From positions 336,169,029-336,233,028 of the forward strand of contig NC_058522.1 of the NCBI RefSeq assembly GCF_904849725.1: a stretch of DNA of 64,000 nt, given 5' to 3'. Source of the DNA: Hordeum vulgare subsp. vulgare (lineage: Eukaryota > Streptophyta > Magnoliopsida > Poales > Poaceae). This document shows positions 1 to 11,128 of the stretch, in pieces (the stretch's first letter is position 1; every line of letters starts with the position of its first letter). Under the pieces are notes generated by a model that had not been told where the DNA came from, made no database searches, and saw only the letters and a program-made list of their open reading frames with translations. The position numbers and the translations under genes are program-made.

Positions 1-3000
1 ACAACATGGTTAAGCAAGAAGTAACATAGCCAGTCAGTGGTTTGCTAGGTTGAACAGGTTGAAGGTTTTCATGGCATTGTTAGAAGGCTGATATTTAACA
101 TGTGGTAGGCAACGAGACATAATCGATAGAAACGGTAATACTAGCATGGCAATGATAGTAATGGTATCTGGGGAAATGGTCATCTTGCCTAAGATCCCGC
201 TTAGAAGAAGAATGACTCCGTGAAGCAGACGAACTGATGTAGTCGAACGGGTCCTCACATCCGACACGCTTGCGGAACTCAATCGAGACGAGGCAAACCG
301 GAAACAGAAATCAACACACGATATTCACCACACGATGCATAACACATATGATGCATGGACAGCTGAACACATGCAAGACACGGCATGGGAATTCACAACA
401 CTCAACACTACACATTAAGTGAAGTTCAATATGCAACGAGTTGCATATTGACGAAACTCCACATTTAATTATTTAGTTCTATCCTGATTAGATACACGGC
501 AATATTAAATGTGGTTAAACATGTCAAGAGGTGAAGCGCAATTAATCTACCTATCTAGGCATTTTAAATGAGGTGGGAAATGACATACAACATCTCCGAA
601 ACGACCTCACATGTTAATTTACAATTTTGTCCAGATCTGAACTAACACCTTTAATTAGTTGTTAAACAGAAAAAAATAGCTTCACGTGATTCTACGCGTC
701 GCTACAAGCAATTTACACATAGAGAACATCTCCAATGGAGCTACGGTTCAAAAGATACAAGCACCGCAAGATATGATGGCATGAATGCAATATGTGTGCA
801 ACGACGGTCACGAGCACTTCAAAACATACAACCAGCAAGAGAAAATGAAACTACACAAGATTCTAAGCAAGTTTCATGTAGGACACGATCAAATCGGAGC
901 TACGGTTCTACAACTACGAGCAAAACAAGAAATCACTACAATCTGCCAAAATCAGGCACATAGCATTTTCTACACCCCACAACTACGAGCTACACAACTC
1001 CGATATGCTCAACCAAGGCATAAGACGATAGAAGGCAAGAAGCACTACAACATCCAACCAACAACACCTAGCATGGCATCATGGATCACTAGGAAAAGAA
1101 GTCACAAAATGGCTTCTCACACACAGTTTCAGACTTAGTGAAAATAGCAGTTTATGAAGCTGCAGTTTTCGATCTGAAGGCATATTGACAGCAGCAAAAC
1201 CATAAGCTACAGGACTCCAAATGGCATGAAAATTCATAGCATGCTAGAGAAACACAAAGGCTACAACTTACTCCATTGTAACAACCTCAAAAGAGCTACA
1301 GATCACAAGATAGAAGCAAAACAAAACAGCAACAAAATATAACAGATTCAGACTTAGAAATATTTCAGCATCTCCAATACATCACTATTTCTAGCAATTT
1401 GAGAGCAAGCAAACCATACCTAAACATGCATTTCTATTGCAACCAAAAATTCCAGGGGCTAGAGTAAACATCAAAGAACAACTCCCTAGTTGACAACTCC
1501 TTCAAACGAAGCACGGAATAAATTCTACGAAATAGACAAGAGGGCAACATGGCAAAATATCGCGCAAACTAAATTGCTCAAAAGCTAAAACTAACTGCAC
1601 AGAAAAATTCTATGGATTTTGCTACCCCGAAAACATATAAAATATGTGGGGTTGCAACTCAAAAATATTACCACATGAAAATGCGAGATAATAACCTATA
1701 CACGGAAAATAAACTAGGGGCAAATCCCTACACGCAAAAATACCAACATCTACTCTAAAATACATGGAAAAGTGGTTCCTAAAACATGGGCATTTCTACT
1801 ACGGCATTCGGGCTATCTGGTCTTGCGCGAAATACGGGCGTCTATCCTATTGGAACAACACGTTAATATATGCATGCGGCACGCTAAACGACGTCAAACA
1901 AATATGCAAGTTTTATAATCGGATTCTACGCGCAAAAGTACACCAAAAACATATGCTACACGTCTCGATCCGACTAACGGTTAAAAAGTTACGGACAAAA
2001 GAATATACGTTTATTTTGTGGAATTTATAATAATTCCAAAAATCATCTATATTATCTAACGGGCCGAATCTACCTAATTGGGCCTAAAGTGGCATGGGTG
2101 CTACATAACTAAAACTGCACGCGGGCCTGGAGAGTGCTGGAGTGCTGGAGTGGGCCTCGGCTTACCACCTTGGGCCGGCTTACCACCTTGGGCCGGCCTG
2201 GAGAGTGCTGGAGTGGGCCTCGGCTCGGCTAGGGGAGGCATCTGGGGAGACCGAGCTGGCCTGGCTCGGGGGCCAGCTGAGCCGGCCCACAACGGCGACG
2301 GGGATCTGGCGAGCGGGAGGGCTCGTCGCCACCTCCCTCGTCCTCCCACGAACCAGAGCAGGGGCGGCGTTGGCTCCCGTGGCGAAGGAAAAGGGGAACC
2401 GGCGAGGGGGCGGCCAGATCTGTGTGCTGCGCTGCGGTGGCCGGGGAACCGTTGTGGCGACGGGATCCGGCGAGGGCGAGACTCTGGTGACGGGACTTCG
2501 AGCTGCAGCAGGAACTGGGCGGGGGAAGAAGTTGCAGCGCTCGTTCAGGTGACCGGGGCACGGCCGGCGGTGGGCGGCAGTCGGGGATGGCGCGACGAGC
2601 CCAACAGGGGAGGCGGCGATCGGCGAGGGCCTCCGGCGAGGGATGAGGCTGCTCCTCGGGCAGGGGCTTCATGGGGAGGGACCTTGGGTCCTGGCGGCGG
2701 CTGTGGGGCGATCCGGGCCCGGGCGGGCCAGATCTGGGCCTGGCGGGCCCGCTCGAGGAGAGAGGAGGGTAGGCTGGCGGCTAGAGTTTGGGAAGGCACG
2801 GGAAACGAGGAGAGAGGGGGGTTTGGCTGCCTTAAAAATAGGAGGGGTATATATAGACAAATGGGGGGCTAGGTTAACCGGAATTGCGTTCCGGATCTAA
2901 CCGCGTGGTCGGATTCGGACGATTCCGCCCGCGGGAACGGGTATGAGGCCGTGTAGAGGGGCTATCCGGAGACGAGAGGGAGAACGGGCGTCGCGGCAAC

Positions 3001-3414
3001 GCATTTTAAAACACCGACAAACGTCCGACGGTAGACCGAATACGGTGCCGCTACGATCGACCGTTCGGGTACCAAACGGACTTCGATCGCGATGAAATTT
3101 GATAGGCGGTCGAGTATATCTAATTATGACCGCATGCCAAGTTTCACCCCGATCAGAGAAAGTTTACGCACACTTTTAAAACAGGGTTTTGACGATGCCG
3201 CGGGCGCGTGCATGAGTGGTCGGGCTCAGAACGAACAACGACGTGAACCGGCAACTAACAACGGATGCAACTTTTGAAAACTGGCAGCAACGGGGTGCCG
3301 ATGCAATGCTGATGATGCGCATGATGTGATGTTGATGCGACAAAAGAAAATAGACACACGACGAAAACGGAAAGAAAGGGGAATCTTCTGGAACGTCGGC
3401 ATCGGGCTGTCACA
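1..3414 (-). mobile_element. Gypsy-type LTR, partial (runs off the window start)
   Basis: On the minus strand the sequence begins TGTGACAGCCCGATGCCGAC at 3414, a typical Triticeae Gypsy LTR start. A TATA box (2845-2858) lies about 560 bp in, followed by a C/T-rich leader, as expected for U3 then R/U5. Plus-strand reading gives no primer-binding site after 3414, so the minus orientation is preferred. The GC-rich part (2100-2800) has long open frames on both strands, but they overlap each other and look like LTR/leader composition rather than genes. The AT-richer part (1-2050) holds no recognisable protein. The element is inserted in the LTR at 3415-4519; the expected 5-bp duplication would start CCGTA at 3415, and its partner lies outside the window. 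Family name not assigned. Confidence 0.62.
2845..2858 (-). promoter_or_regulatory. TATA box of the Gypsy LTR
   Basis: Minus-strand TCTATATATACCCC sits between an A/T-poor U3 and a pyrimidine-rich leader. This is the expected place for the LTR core promoter. Seen by motif and position only. Confidence 0.45.
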
Positions 3415-4519
3415 CCGTAGTAAAATAACACGAAGATATTCTTTCCGTTCAATCTATCCTAGAGTTCGTACTAGAATAACACCTTAAGACACACATCAAC
3501 CAGGACCCTAATGTCACCTAGATACTCCATTGTCACCTCAAGTATCCTTGGGCATGATTATACGATATGCATCTCACAATCTCAGAATCATCTATTCAAC
3601 CAACACGTAGAACTTCAAAGAGTGCCCCAAAGTTTCTACCGGAGAGTCAAAACGTGTGCCAACCCATATGCATAGGTTCCTGATGTCATGAAACCCGCAA
3701 GTTGATCACCAAAACATACATCAAGTACTCACATCAATATCCCATTTTCACCACAGATAGACACGTGCAAGACATACATCAAGTGTTCTTAAAGACTCAA
3801 TCCGATAAGATAACTTCAAAGGGGAAACTGAATTCATTACAAGAAGGGAGAGGGGGGAAGAACATCACAGGATCCAACTATAGTAGCAAAGCCCGCGGTA
3901 CATTGAGATCATGACATCACAAGAACACGAGAGAGAGAGATCAAACACATAGCTACTGGTACATACCCTCAGCCCTGAGGGAGAACTACTCCCTCCTCGT
4001 CATGGAGATTGCCGGGATGATGAAGATGGCCACCGGGGATGTGTTCCCCCTTCGGCAGGGTGCCAGAACGGGCTCCCGATTGGTTTTTGGTGGCTATAGA
4101 GGCTTGCGGCGGTGGAACTCCCGATCTAGGTTTATTTCTGGAGGTTTCTATATTCATAAGCCCAGATGCCATCGAGAAAAAGTCAGGGGAACCCACGAGG
4201 GAGTCACGAGCCCCCCAGGCGCGCCTCCCTGGCTCATGGCTTCCTCGGGACTCCTCTCCGGTATCTTTTTCTTCTCGTATTTTTGATATTTTCCATAAAA
4301 AATCACGGCGAAAGTTTTATTCCGTTTGGACTCCGTTTGATATTCCTATCTGAAAAAGGTCAAAAACAAGGAAAAACAGGAACTGGCACTGGGCTCTAGG
4401 TCAATAGGTTAGTCCAAAAAATAATATAAAATAGCATATTCATGCATATAAAACATCCAAAGTTGATAATATAATAGCATGGAACGATCAAAAATTATAG
4501 ATACGTCGGAGACGTATCA
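3415..4519 (-). mobile_element. Athila-like Gypsy LTR, partial (TGATACGTCTCC family)
   Basis: The minus strand starts TGATACGTCTCCGACGTATC at 4519 and matches, over the first 150 bp or so, the LTR starts at 32556 and 55116 of Gypsy-1, so it is the same family. A TATA-like GAATATAGAA lies near 4145-4155 on the minus strand. The LTR continues to 3415, where another Gypsy LTR is inserted. The five bases to its right (4520-4524, GCCTA) fit the Copia-1 reverse transcriptase sequence that resumes at 16498 beyond the CACTA insertion, so this LTR element had inserted into Copia-1. The rest of the element lies left of the window. Confidence 0.68.
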
Positions 4520-4524
4520 GCCTA

Positions 4525-5155
4525 CACTACAGGAATCAGCTTCTTTGCCGTCTGCCATCACAGACGGCAAAGACAAAATCCCGGACGGCAAAGACAAAAT
4601 AGCAGACGGCAAAGACTCTCACGGCCGGCAAAATTTCTGCGTCAGCCTACGACGACATAGGACCTTCTTTGCCGTCTGCCCCCCCAAAGCGGACGGCAAA
4701 GCTCTTTGCCGTCAGCTTTCCTTAGGAGCAGTCGGCAAAGTTCTCGAGACGGCAGCCGACAGGCGTTGCCTCCGTTAGGGGTTAACGGAGGCTTGGTCGT
4801 CTGCCTCCCCCCTCCATCTTTGCCGTCTGCCTCCCCCTCCATCTTTGTCGTCTACCTACTCCTCCCCTCCCCACCCTCCATCTTTGTCGTCTGCCTCCCC
4901 CTCCATCTTTGTCGTCTGCCTACTCCCCCCTCCACTCTTTGCCGTCTGCCTCTCCCCCCTCCACTCTTTGTCGTCTGCCTCCTCCTCCCCCCCCTCCTCT
5001 GTGCCCTCTTCTTTGCCGTCTGCCCACCCTAGAGGCTGACGACAAAGAGACAATATAGACACCCCAGGATGCACCGCTGGGTGCCATGTGGCACATTTGC
5101 CATCCGCCAGCTGATGGCACAGGTCTTTGCCATCAGCTGGCAGACCGCAAAGAGC
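4525..5155. repeat. CACTA-1 left TIR and subterminal repeat array
   Basis: Dense direct and inverted copies of the 13-mer TTTGCCGTCTGCC and variants (TTTGTCGTCTGCC, GGCAGACGGCAAAG). Runs of C/T separate the copies around 4800-5030. ORFs here are composition artefacts of the repeats. Counterpart at 16205-16497. Confidence 0.88.
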
Positions 5156-5192
5156 CCATATAGTACTTGTTTTTTGTTTTATATTATTTCAC

Positions 5193-5193
5193 A

Positions 5194-5234
<41 letters not shown>
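5193..5234. repeat. (AT)n microsatellite
   Basis: About 19 uninterrupted AT dinucleotides. It sits just inside the CACTA-1 subterminal array. Confidence 0.95.
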
Positions 5235-5235
<1 letters not shown>

Positions 5236-5639
5236 ACAGCACATTTATATAATTCACCACACATATATGATATATAGTTCACCACACATATACTTGCCAA
5301 CACATATATATATATAATTCACCACACATATATGATATACATATAAATCAATGTACATCCCCATATATCCAAAGAACCAACATACAAGTATTGCACTGTT
5401 TATCCATATATACATATACATATAGTTCGACATTGTTCATCAACTCAAATGAAAACTAGATGATATACATATAAAGTTCATCCATCGACATTGTTCAACT
5501 CCATGAATGCCAGCTTCCATGCATGTAGTATATCCAATCTGCAAAAATGTGAATAAGAAAGTCAGAAGAAGAACAAAATATGATGTTTTTCAGCTAATTA
5601 TGTCATTTTTAGCGGAAAACAAGCTAAGAATATAATATT
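5235..5639. other. AT-rich CACTA-1 interior without a gene
   Basis: Contains repeated short phrases such as TTCACCACACATATA (several copies between 5238 and 5340). No coding region is supported. Confidence 0.6.
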
Positions 5640-7160
5640 CATGAGCTAACCAAGGTTCTTATGCCATTTTTAGCTTATTATGGCATTTTGGAGCTAAATG
5701 GGTTAATTAAAGAAAGGATAATATGAAAGAGGAGAAGAAAGAGGAGGAGGAGGAGAAGAAGAATAAATCAAGAAGGAGAAGGAGGAGAAGGACTAGAAGG
5801 TCCTTGGCCTTCTTCTCCTCCTGCTCCTCCTCCTCCTCCTTCTCCTTCTTCTCTTCTTCTTCTTCTTCTTCTTCTTCTTTCTTTTCATTTTGCCTATTTC
5901 TTCTCCTCTTCTCCTCTTGTTGGAGCTCAATTACCTAATTATGTCTTTTTGGAGCTAAATGGGCTAATTATCCCATTTTAGAGGAAAACAAGCTAAGTAT
6001 ATAATATTCATGAGCTAACCAAGGTTCTTATGCCATTTTGAGCTTATTATGGTATTTTGGAGCTAAATGGGCTAATTATGTCATTGTTGGGGAAATTAAA
6101 GCAAGGATAATATTAAAGAGGAGAAGAAAGAGGAGGAGGAGGATAAGAAGAAGAAATCAAGAAGAAGGAGGAGAAGGAGGAGGAGGAGAAGGACTAGAAG
6201 GTCCTTGGCCTTCTCCTCCTCCTCCTCCTCCTCCTCCTTTTCCTTCTTCTCTTCTTCTTCTTCTTCTTCTTCTTTCTTTTCATTTTGCCTATTTCTTCTC
6301 CTCTTCTCCTCTTGTTGGAGCTAAATTACCTAATTATGTCTTTTTGGAGCTAAATGGGCTAATTATCCCATTTTAGAGGAAAACAAGCTAAGTATATAAT
6401 ATTCATGAGCTAACCAAGGTTCTTATGCCATTTTGAGCTTATTATGGTATTTTGGAGCTAAATGGGCTAATTATGTCATTGTTGGGTTAATTAAAGCAAG
6501 GATAATATGAAAGAGGAGAAGAAAGAGGAGGAGGAGGAGAAGAAGAAGAAATCAAGAAGAAGGAGGAGAAGGAGGAGGAGGAGAAGGACTAGAAGGTCCT
6601 TGGCCTTCTCCTCCTCCTCCTCCTTCTCCTTCTTCTCTTCTTCTTCTTCTTCTTCTTTATTTTCATTTTGCCTATTTCTTCTCCTCTTGTTGGAGCTAAA
6701 TTACCTAATTATGTCTTTTTGGTGCTAAATGGGCTAATTATCCCATTTTAGAGGAAAACAAGCTAAGTATATAATATTCATGAGCTAACCAAGGTTCTTA
6801 TGCCATTTTGAGCTTATTATGGTATTTTGGAGCTAAATGGGCTAATTATGTCATTGTTGGGGAAATTAAAGTAAGGATAATATGAAAGAGGATAAGAAAG
6901 AGGAGGAGGAGGAGAAGAAGAAGAAATCAAGAAGAAGGAGGAGAAGGAGGAGAAGGAGGAGGAGAAGGACTAGAAGGTCCTTGGCCTTCTCCTCCTCCTC
7001 CTCCTCCTTCTCCTTCTCCTCCTCCTCTCCTCTTCTCCTCCTCCTCTCCTTTTCTCCTCCTCTCCTCTTCTTCTTCTCATCCTCCTCCTCCTCCTCTCCT
7101 CTTCTCCTCCTCCTCCTCTCCTTTTCTCCTCCTCCTCTCCTCTTCTTCTTCTTTCACGGG
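5640..7160. repeat. Tandem array of 370-400 bp units with purine/pyrimidine foldbacks
   Basis: The phrase GAGCTAACCAAGGTTCTTAT recurs near 5642, 6012, 6411 and 6783, giving four units with periods of about 370, 399 and 372 bp. Each unit has an AT-rich half (GAGCTAAATGGGCTAATTAT) followed by roughly 80 nt of GAA/GGA purine tract, a small palindromic core (AAGGACTAGAAGGTCCTT), then roughly 80-100 nt of CTC/CTT pyrimidine tract. Purine and pyrimidine arms are imperfectly complementary, so each unit could fold as a long hairpin or form triplex. The last unit expands into a 150-nt CTC/TTC run. Lys/Arg/Glu- and Ser-rich ORFs across these tracts are artefacts. Confidence 0.9.
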
Positions 7161-7209
7161 AAATTTTGGCATGACATGTCCCAATTCGAAATATCACATT
7201 TCCAAATCA

Positions 7210-7420
7210 CACTACAAGAAATATGCTCATACATGACGTTTTTTAAGATGTCGTTGATGAATTCGTCATAAATCTATGACGATTTCATCCGAGATCGTCG
7301 TAAACCGTTTGAGTGGATCAAATCTACATATAAATTACGACGATGTGAATCAAAAACATCGTAACCGCATAATATGAGATCATCATAACTTTTACGACGA
7401 TTGTAAAGATGTCGTAACAT
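7210..7420. repeat. CACTA-2 left TIR and subterminal repeats
   Basis: Multiple copies of ACGACGAT, CGTCGTAA and CATCGTAA-type motifs in both orientations. They mirror the right end and are distinct from the CACTA-1 motif, so the two transposons belong to different families. Confidence 0.85.
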
Positions 7421-7920
7421 GTTCTAACTATGTTGACGTGTCACTCATGGGTCCATTCTATCCCATCTTATCCTAGTTTGTGAAGCAACCTACTATTCTG
7501 TCATTCCAAAAATTCTCAATTTTTTTTCATAAATACTTTGGATCATAAATATGGACTAGTATTTTAGAAAATTGATGGAGTCCAATTTTGCAACAAATAT
7601 TTGGTAGGTTCTTCACAAAAAAAATCATTTTGCCAATCGGAAAATGATTTAAAAAGCTAGAAAGATCGAAAATGCATACAAATTGGTCCTCATCCATAAA
7701 ATGTGGTCTAACTCTAGTAAAAATTTGTGTGGTACCCTTTTGCAAAATATTTTTGATAGATGTTTCAGAAACTATTTTAAATCATTGATTTTCCAAACCA
7801 ATGAAAAATCTTGCCATAAATCGATGACATGGCGTCTATCCATCCATCCATCCATATCTCCAACCCACATCCATCCATCCATCTATCTAGAAAAAAAGAT
7901 ACCCCACCTGCAGCCAAACC
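7421..7920. other. CACTA-2 interior, no gene; (CATC)n near 7841-7889
   Basis: AT-rich non-coding sequence, then a short CATC-repeat stretch and a C-rich, ATG-free segment that reads like the 5' UTR of the captured RBM34-like gene that follows. Confidence 0.55.
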
Positions 7921-8496
7921 CTAGCTCACACCACCACCCCCATCGCACCCTTCCTCCCGATCCAGTCTCTCCCTTCCTCCAGAGCCATCGGCTCCCCCCA
8001 CCTCCGATCCGGAGCCGCCGCAAGGAGTCCGCCCCGGAGGAGCCCCCTGCTCTCCCCCGCCAACCCCTGCATCCGTCGTCCCAACGCAGGCGCGCAAGCC
8101 CTCGAAGCGGCCCGTTGCTGAGGCGGAGGCGGAGGCCGCGGAGCCGTCTCGGAGGAAGCGGGGCAAGGGGCAGGGGAGGGGCCGCCAGCGCGGCCCTTGA
8201 GGAAGCGGGACGAGGTGGAGTCCGGGTACGAGCGGCGGACGCTGGTGGCAGCGCCCGCGGAGGAGGAGGTACGGCCGCGGCTGGTGGTTGGGGACAAGAG
8301 GAAGGCGCCCCACGACGTCGAGGCGGTGGCCTCCGGGGGCGAGGAGGACGAGGTGTTCGACGATGAGGGCAAGCTGCTCAGGACCGTCTTCGTCGAGAAC
8401 CTGCCCTTGCAGACCAAGAAGAAGGCGCTCACCAAGGAGTTCACCACCTTCGGCGTGGTCGACTCCGTCAGGATCCGCTCAGTGCCCCTCGGCGAT
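7921..8496 (+). pseudogene. Captured fragment of RBM34/Nop12-like RRM protein gene
   Basis: From 8198 the frame reads a Lys/Arg/Glu-rich stretch and then RTVFVENLPLQTKKKALTKE, followed by FGVVDSVRIRSVPLGD. This is the start of an RRM domain as found in plant RBM34/Nop12-like nucleolar RNA-binding proteins, which act in ribosome biogenesis. The RNP-2 motif normally has Gly in VGNLPL; here it is Glu. Upstream (about 8090-8196) another frame reads a basic stretch containing AEAEAEAAEPSRRKRGKG, so a frameshift separates the two parts, and no ATG precedes them. Homology stops at GD, followed by GTCAGT, a plausible splice donor. It looks like exon 1 plus the start of intron 1, no longer functional. 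The family call rests on remembered motif similarity. Confidence 0.7.
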
Positions 8497-8808
8497 GTCA
8501 GTGTCGTTCATTGGGTCCCTTCTTGTGCGATTGGGGATGGTCCATGGAGAAGCTAAGCTGATGTTCGTGTGCATGACGGAGAAGCTTATGTTCGGGTTCG
8601 GTTCAGCCCACTTTTCTTCTCCCCTATTTAAACATTTTCTCCTCTGCTAGCTTGTTTGCTGCTGCAATGCCTGATGATGAGAGCTCAAAGTACCTAACGC
8701 ATATTGCTAGTAGCTATTTGCCGTTTGATTGCATTCAGAAATTAGATTGATTTCTTCTACTATGCTGTGATGTACTGTACTTGGACTAGTCTTGTGATGT
8801 AGTGTACC

Positions 8809-8973
8809 ATGGAGGCACTGCAGGGCGGGACCATGGAGGGCTTCTTCAACCTCATCTCCTACTTCTAGACGCAGTCGGAGCCGGCCTTCTGCAGCCTCGC
8901 CTCCCTCTCCGTCGTGCTCAACGTGCTCGCCATCGACCCCGGGCGGCTGTGGAAGGGGCCCTGGCGGTGGTTC
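8809..8973 (+). pseudogene. Captured fragment of phytochelatin synthase gene
   Basis: The frame from 8809 reads MEALQGGTMEGFFNLISYF, a stop, then [18 protein letters not shown] and [15 protein letters not shown]. This is the N-terminal catalytic region of phytochelatin synthase, the papain-like enzyme that makes metal-binding phytochelatins from glutathione. The catalytic Cys is still present (TGC at 8890-8892), but the next Gly is Ser and the Gln codon before TQSEP is now TAG (8866-8868). Only about 55 codons remain; the His and Asp of the triad and the C-terminal domain are absent. No intron lies inside the fragment. It is a dead passenger of CACTA-2. Confidence 0.85.
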
Positions 8974-10815
8974 CTCACATGCATTATGTTTGGCCGTGGA
9001 AGGAGCGCTCTAGCTGATTGAGGACTAGGTGCAGTTGCTCAAACATTTCATGTATTTCCACGTGTAAAACATTTTGTTTGCTTTGAATTCAGTAAGTATG
9101 ACAACATTATCTAGTAAGTATGATAACTGAGACCAAAACAGAAGACCTTGGTTGGTCAACTAAAATTTAGATGATAGACTAATACCAGTAAGATTTTGTT
9201 TCACAAAGTGGAATTTTTCCATAGTGCCATTGGCAAACATTAGAGACACTACTTGTTGAGAGTTCTTACAGCCAAATACATTCTATTGTCAACCATTTCC
9301 CTGAAATACACTACTGGTTGAGAATTTTTCCATAGTGCCATTGGTAAACATTAGAGACACTACTGGTTAAGAGTTACTACAGCCAAATACATTATATTGT
9401 CAAACATTCCACTGATTTTATTTTCTACATTTTCTGTTATCAATCCATACAAGGGATAACTGACTGAGTTGGACCGTCGTGGAAGGGGTTGTTGGCCTAT
9501 GGGGCCTAAGAGACCTGGAGGCCCTGGTGGCAGTGATACGGATCTTGGAGTTAAATCAGGTTGGTCTGAGATAGTGCTTGCACAGCTACTTTGGGGTGAC
9601 TCTACTTTTGTACAAAGCTGAGTGGCCTCCCTGAAAAATGATAAGAAAAATGACACCGGTTTACTTGCCAGGCTAGATATAATTTTGAGTAGTTGCTTGA
9701 GCTGAAATTTGCAAAGTCTATGTAGTATTTGCTTTATGCTGAGTTAGGGATGCATGACACTCATACCTAGAGCAACCAAGAGTCTCTTTACAAATAAAGA
9801 AGATCTGGCAATATGGTTTGGCCTGTAGGTGCACACCGGCAGCAACTTTTGATTTTGGTACTTTCCTCTTCCTGTTCATGCAAGATTCGTAATCAACATA
9901 AACAACTTGGGTTATTTCTACTTTAGACTTCTGACAGAGGGAGAGATGATAATTAGTTAAACTGTAGTTATTTGTTATTGGGAGTTTTAAGTGAAGTATT
10001 GACTAAATGGTTCTGCCGCCTTCCTTACCGCCACTTGTTAGAACAACGGACCAATAAAAAGAAATATGAAATTTACATATACAGGAGTCGAGCATCTAAT
10101 TACATAACTCATGGTGCTTTGCTCTATGGAAACAGTGCAGTTGGAAATAATTGCGGTGTATTTTTTGGACCTCACCTGGTACTTCAGAAGCTGCAGGAGA
10201 TTTAGGAGTCGATGAGTAATCTTGTTAACTGCATTGCAGGCTGTGTGAACTGTATAAAATCCTTCAAAAATGTACTAGGTGATTTTAGTTCAAACAAAAT
10301 TCAGTGTGTGCTAACTGTACCTCTGTGAGGACTGAATCCATGTGCTCTTCGGTGGGATTAAGTGTCAGAGATTAATGCAGCTATCTTTTCCATCGTGTAT
10401 GGCTATGGGCCTATGAGCGTGTCGGTTATACTGGATATTAGCACTGCTATGGACAGGAGAATGACTTTGTGCTGTAACCGGCATCATCGTTTCAGTTCCT
10501 GTGTGAACCAATCAGTGTGTATTTGTCTTCCACAGATATGCAGATCATGTAGTGCCACCTTTAAATTTTTTTAACCTGACCATCTGCAGTTGATTCACGT
10601 TATTTCGGTATTCAGGTGGAGGTGAACAATGCACCACCTCTCCGCCGCCCTCAGGGCCGCTGCCACCGCCCCAAGCCCTCGCTGGTCAGATCGCTCGCCC
10701 TCCCCCTCTGGCCTCCTCCACACTCGATTCGTCTCTAGGTTGTTCCTTCCTTCATTTTTTTGTTTGAATCTCCGGGCTTTTCCAGTCCGTGTCGCAGGTC
10801 AAATCTGCAAAGCGG
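8974..10815. other. CACTA-2 interior without a recognised gene
   Basis: Intron-like, T-rich sequence. Around 9490-9620 the plus strand reads MGPKRPGGPGGSDTDLGVKS and then a stop soon after; this could be another captured exon, but I cannot identify it. An ATG at 10629 opens a short Ala/Ser-rich frame ending near a possible splice donor at 10739; identity unknown. Confidence 0.4.
9211..9414. repeat. Local tandem duplication, period about 111 bp
   Basis: The phrase GAATTTTTCCATAGTGCCAT starts at 9211 and again at 9322. Both copies continue through ACATTAGAGACACTACT and CAGCCAAATACATT. Two copies of about 93 bp with a spacer. Confidence 0.85.
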
Positions 10816-10905
10816 ATGCCTCGAGGGCCGCCGCCGGCAGACGCCCCGACCCGGCGCTCCGGCCGCATCGCCAGCCTCCCCGAGCAGCCCAAGCACCGGT
10901 TCGAG
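10816..10905 (+). pseudogene. Captured exon, basic protein with RRSGRIASLPEQP motif, unidentified
   Basis: An ATG at 10816 opens 30 codons including TRRSGRIASLPEQPKHRFE, followed directly by GTAGCA, a possible splice donor. The RRSxR-(I/V)-xSLPE-(Q/K)P style motif occurs near DNA-binding domains in some plant B3 proteins, but that link is weak. A further short basic stretch (ARNGKDKYKQQQQ) follows at 10933 after only 27 bp, too short for an intron, so the region is rearranged. The evidence for an exon is composition and splice context only. Confidence 0.4.
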
Positions 10906-11128
10906 GTAGCAACACTGTTTCTTGGTTGACAGGCGAGAAATGGCAAGGACAAGTACAAGCAGCAGCAGCAAGGTTCGCCTCCCCCTCTCTCGATTTCATC
11001 TCGTGGCCTCCATCCATGGGTGGGTCATACGGCTGATCTGATCTGATGGAGTTTGGTACAAAGCTCAGCCCGTGGCATGGTCTACACCCGCCTCTCTTTT
11101 CCTCCTCCACCTGCCGACCAGCGCCACC

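Noticed and set aside
2078..2872. 264-codon plus-strand ORF and overlapping minus-strand ORFs
   Set aside because: GC-rich LTR sequence with open frames on both strands; the TATA box and LTR layout explain the region better.
4535..5155. Regular TTTGCCGTCTGCC repeats as a CRISPR-like array
   Set aside because: Direct and inverted copies without unique spacers, and a mirrored array at the other end next to a TIR: CACTA subterminal repeats in a plant genome.
5723..7271. Long Lys/Arg/Glu-rich and Ser-rich ORFs
   Set aside because: They translate the purine and pyrimidine tracts of a tandem repeat and change with each unit; no start context or family.
8809..9017. Functional phytochelatin synthase gene
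   Set aside because: Internal stop, only about 55 codons, flanked by unrelated sequence within a transposon.
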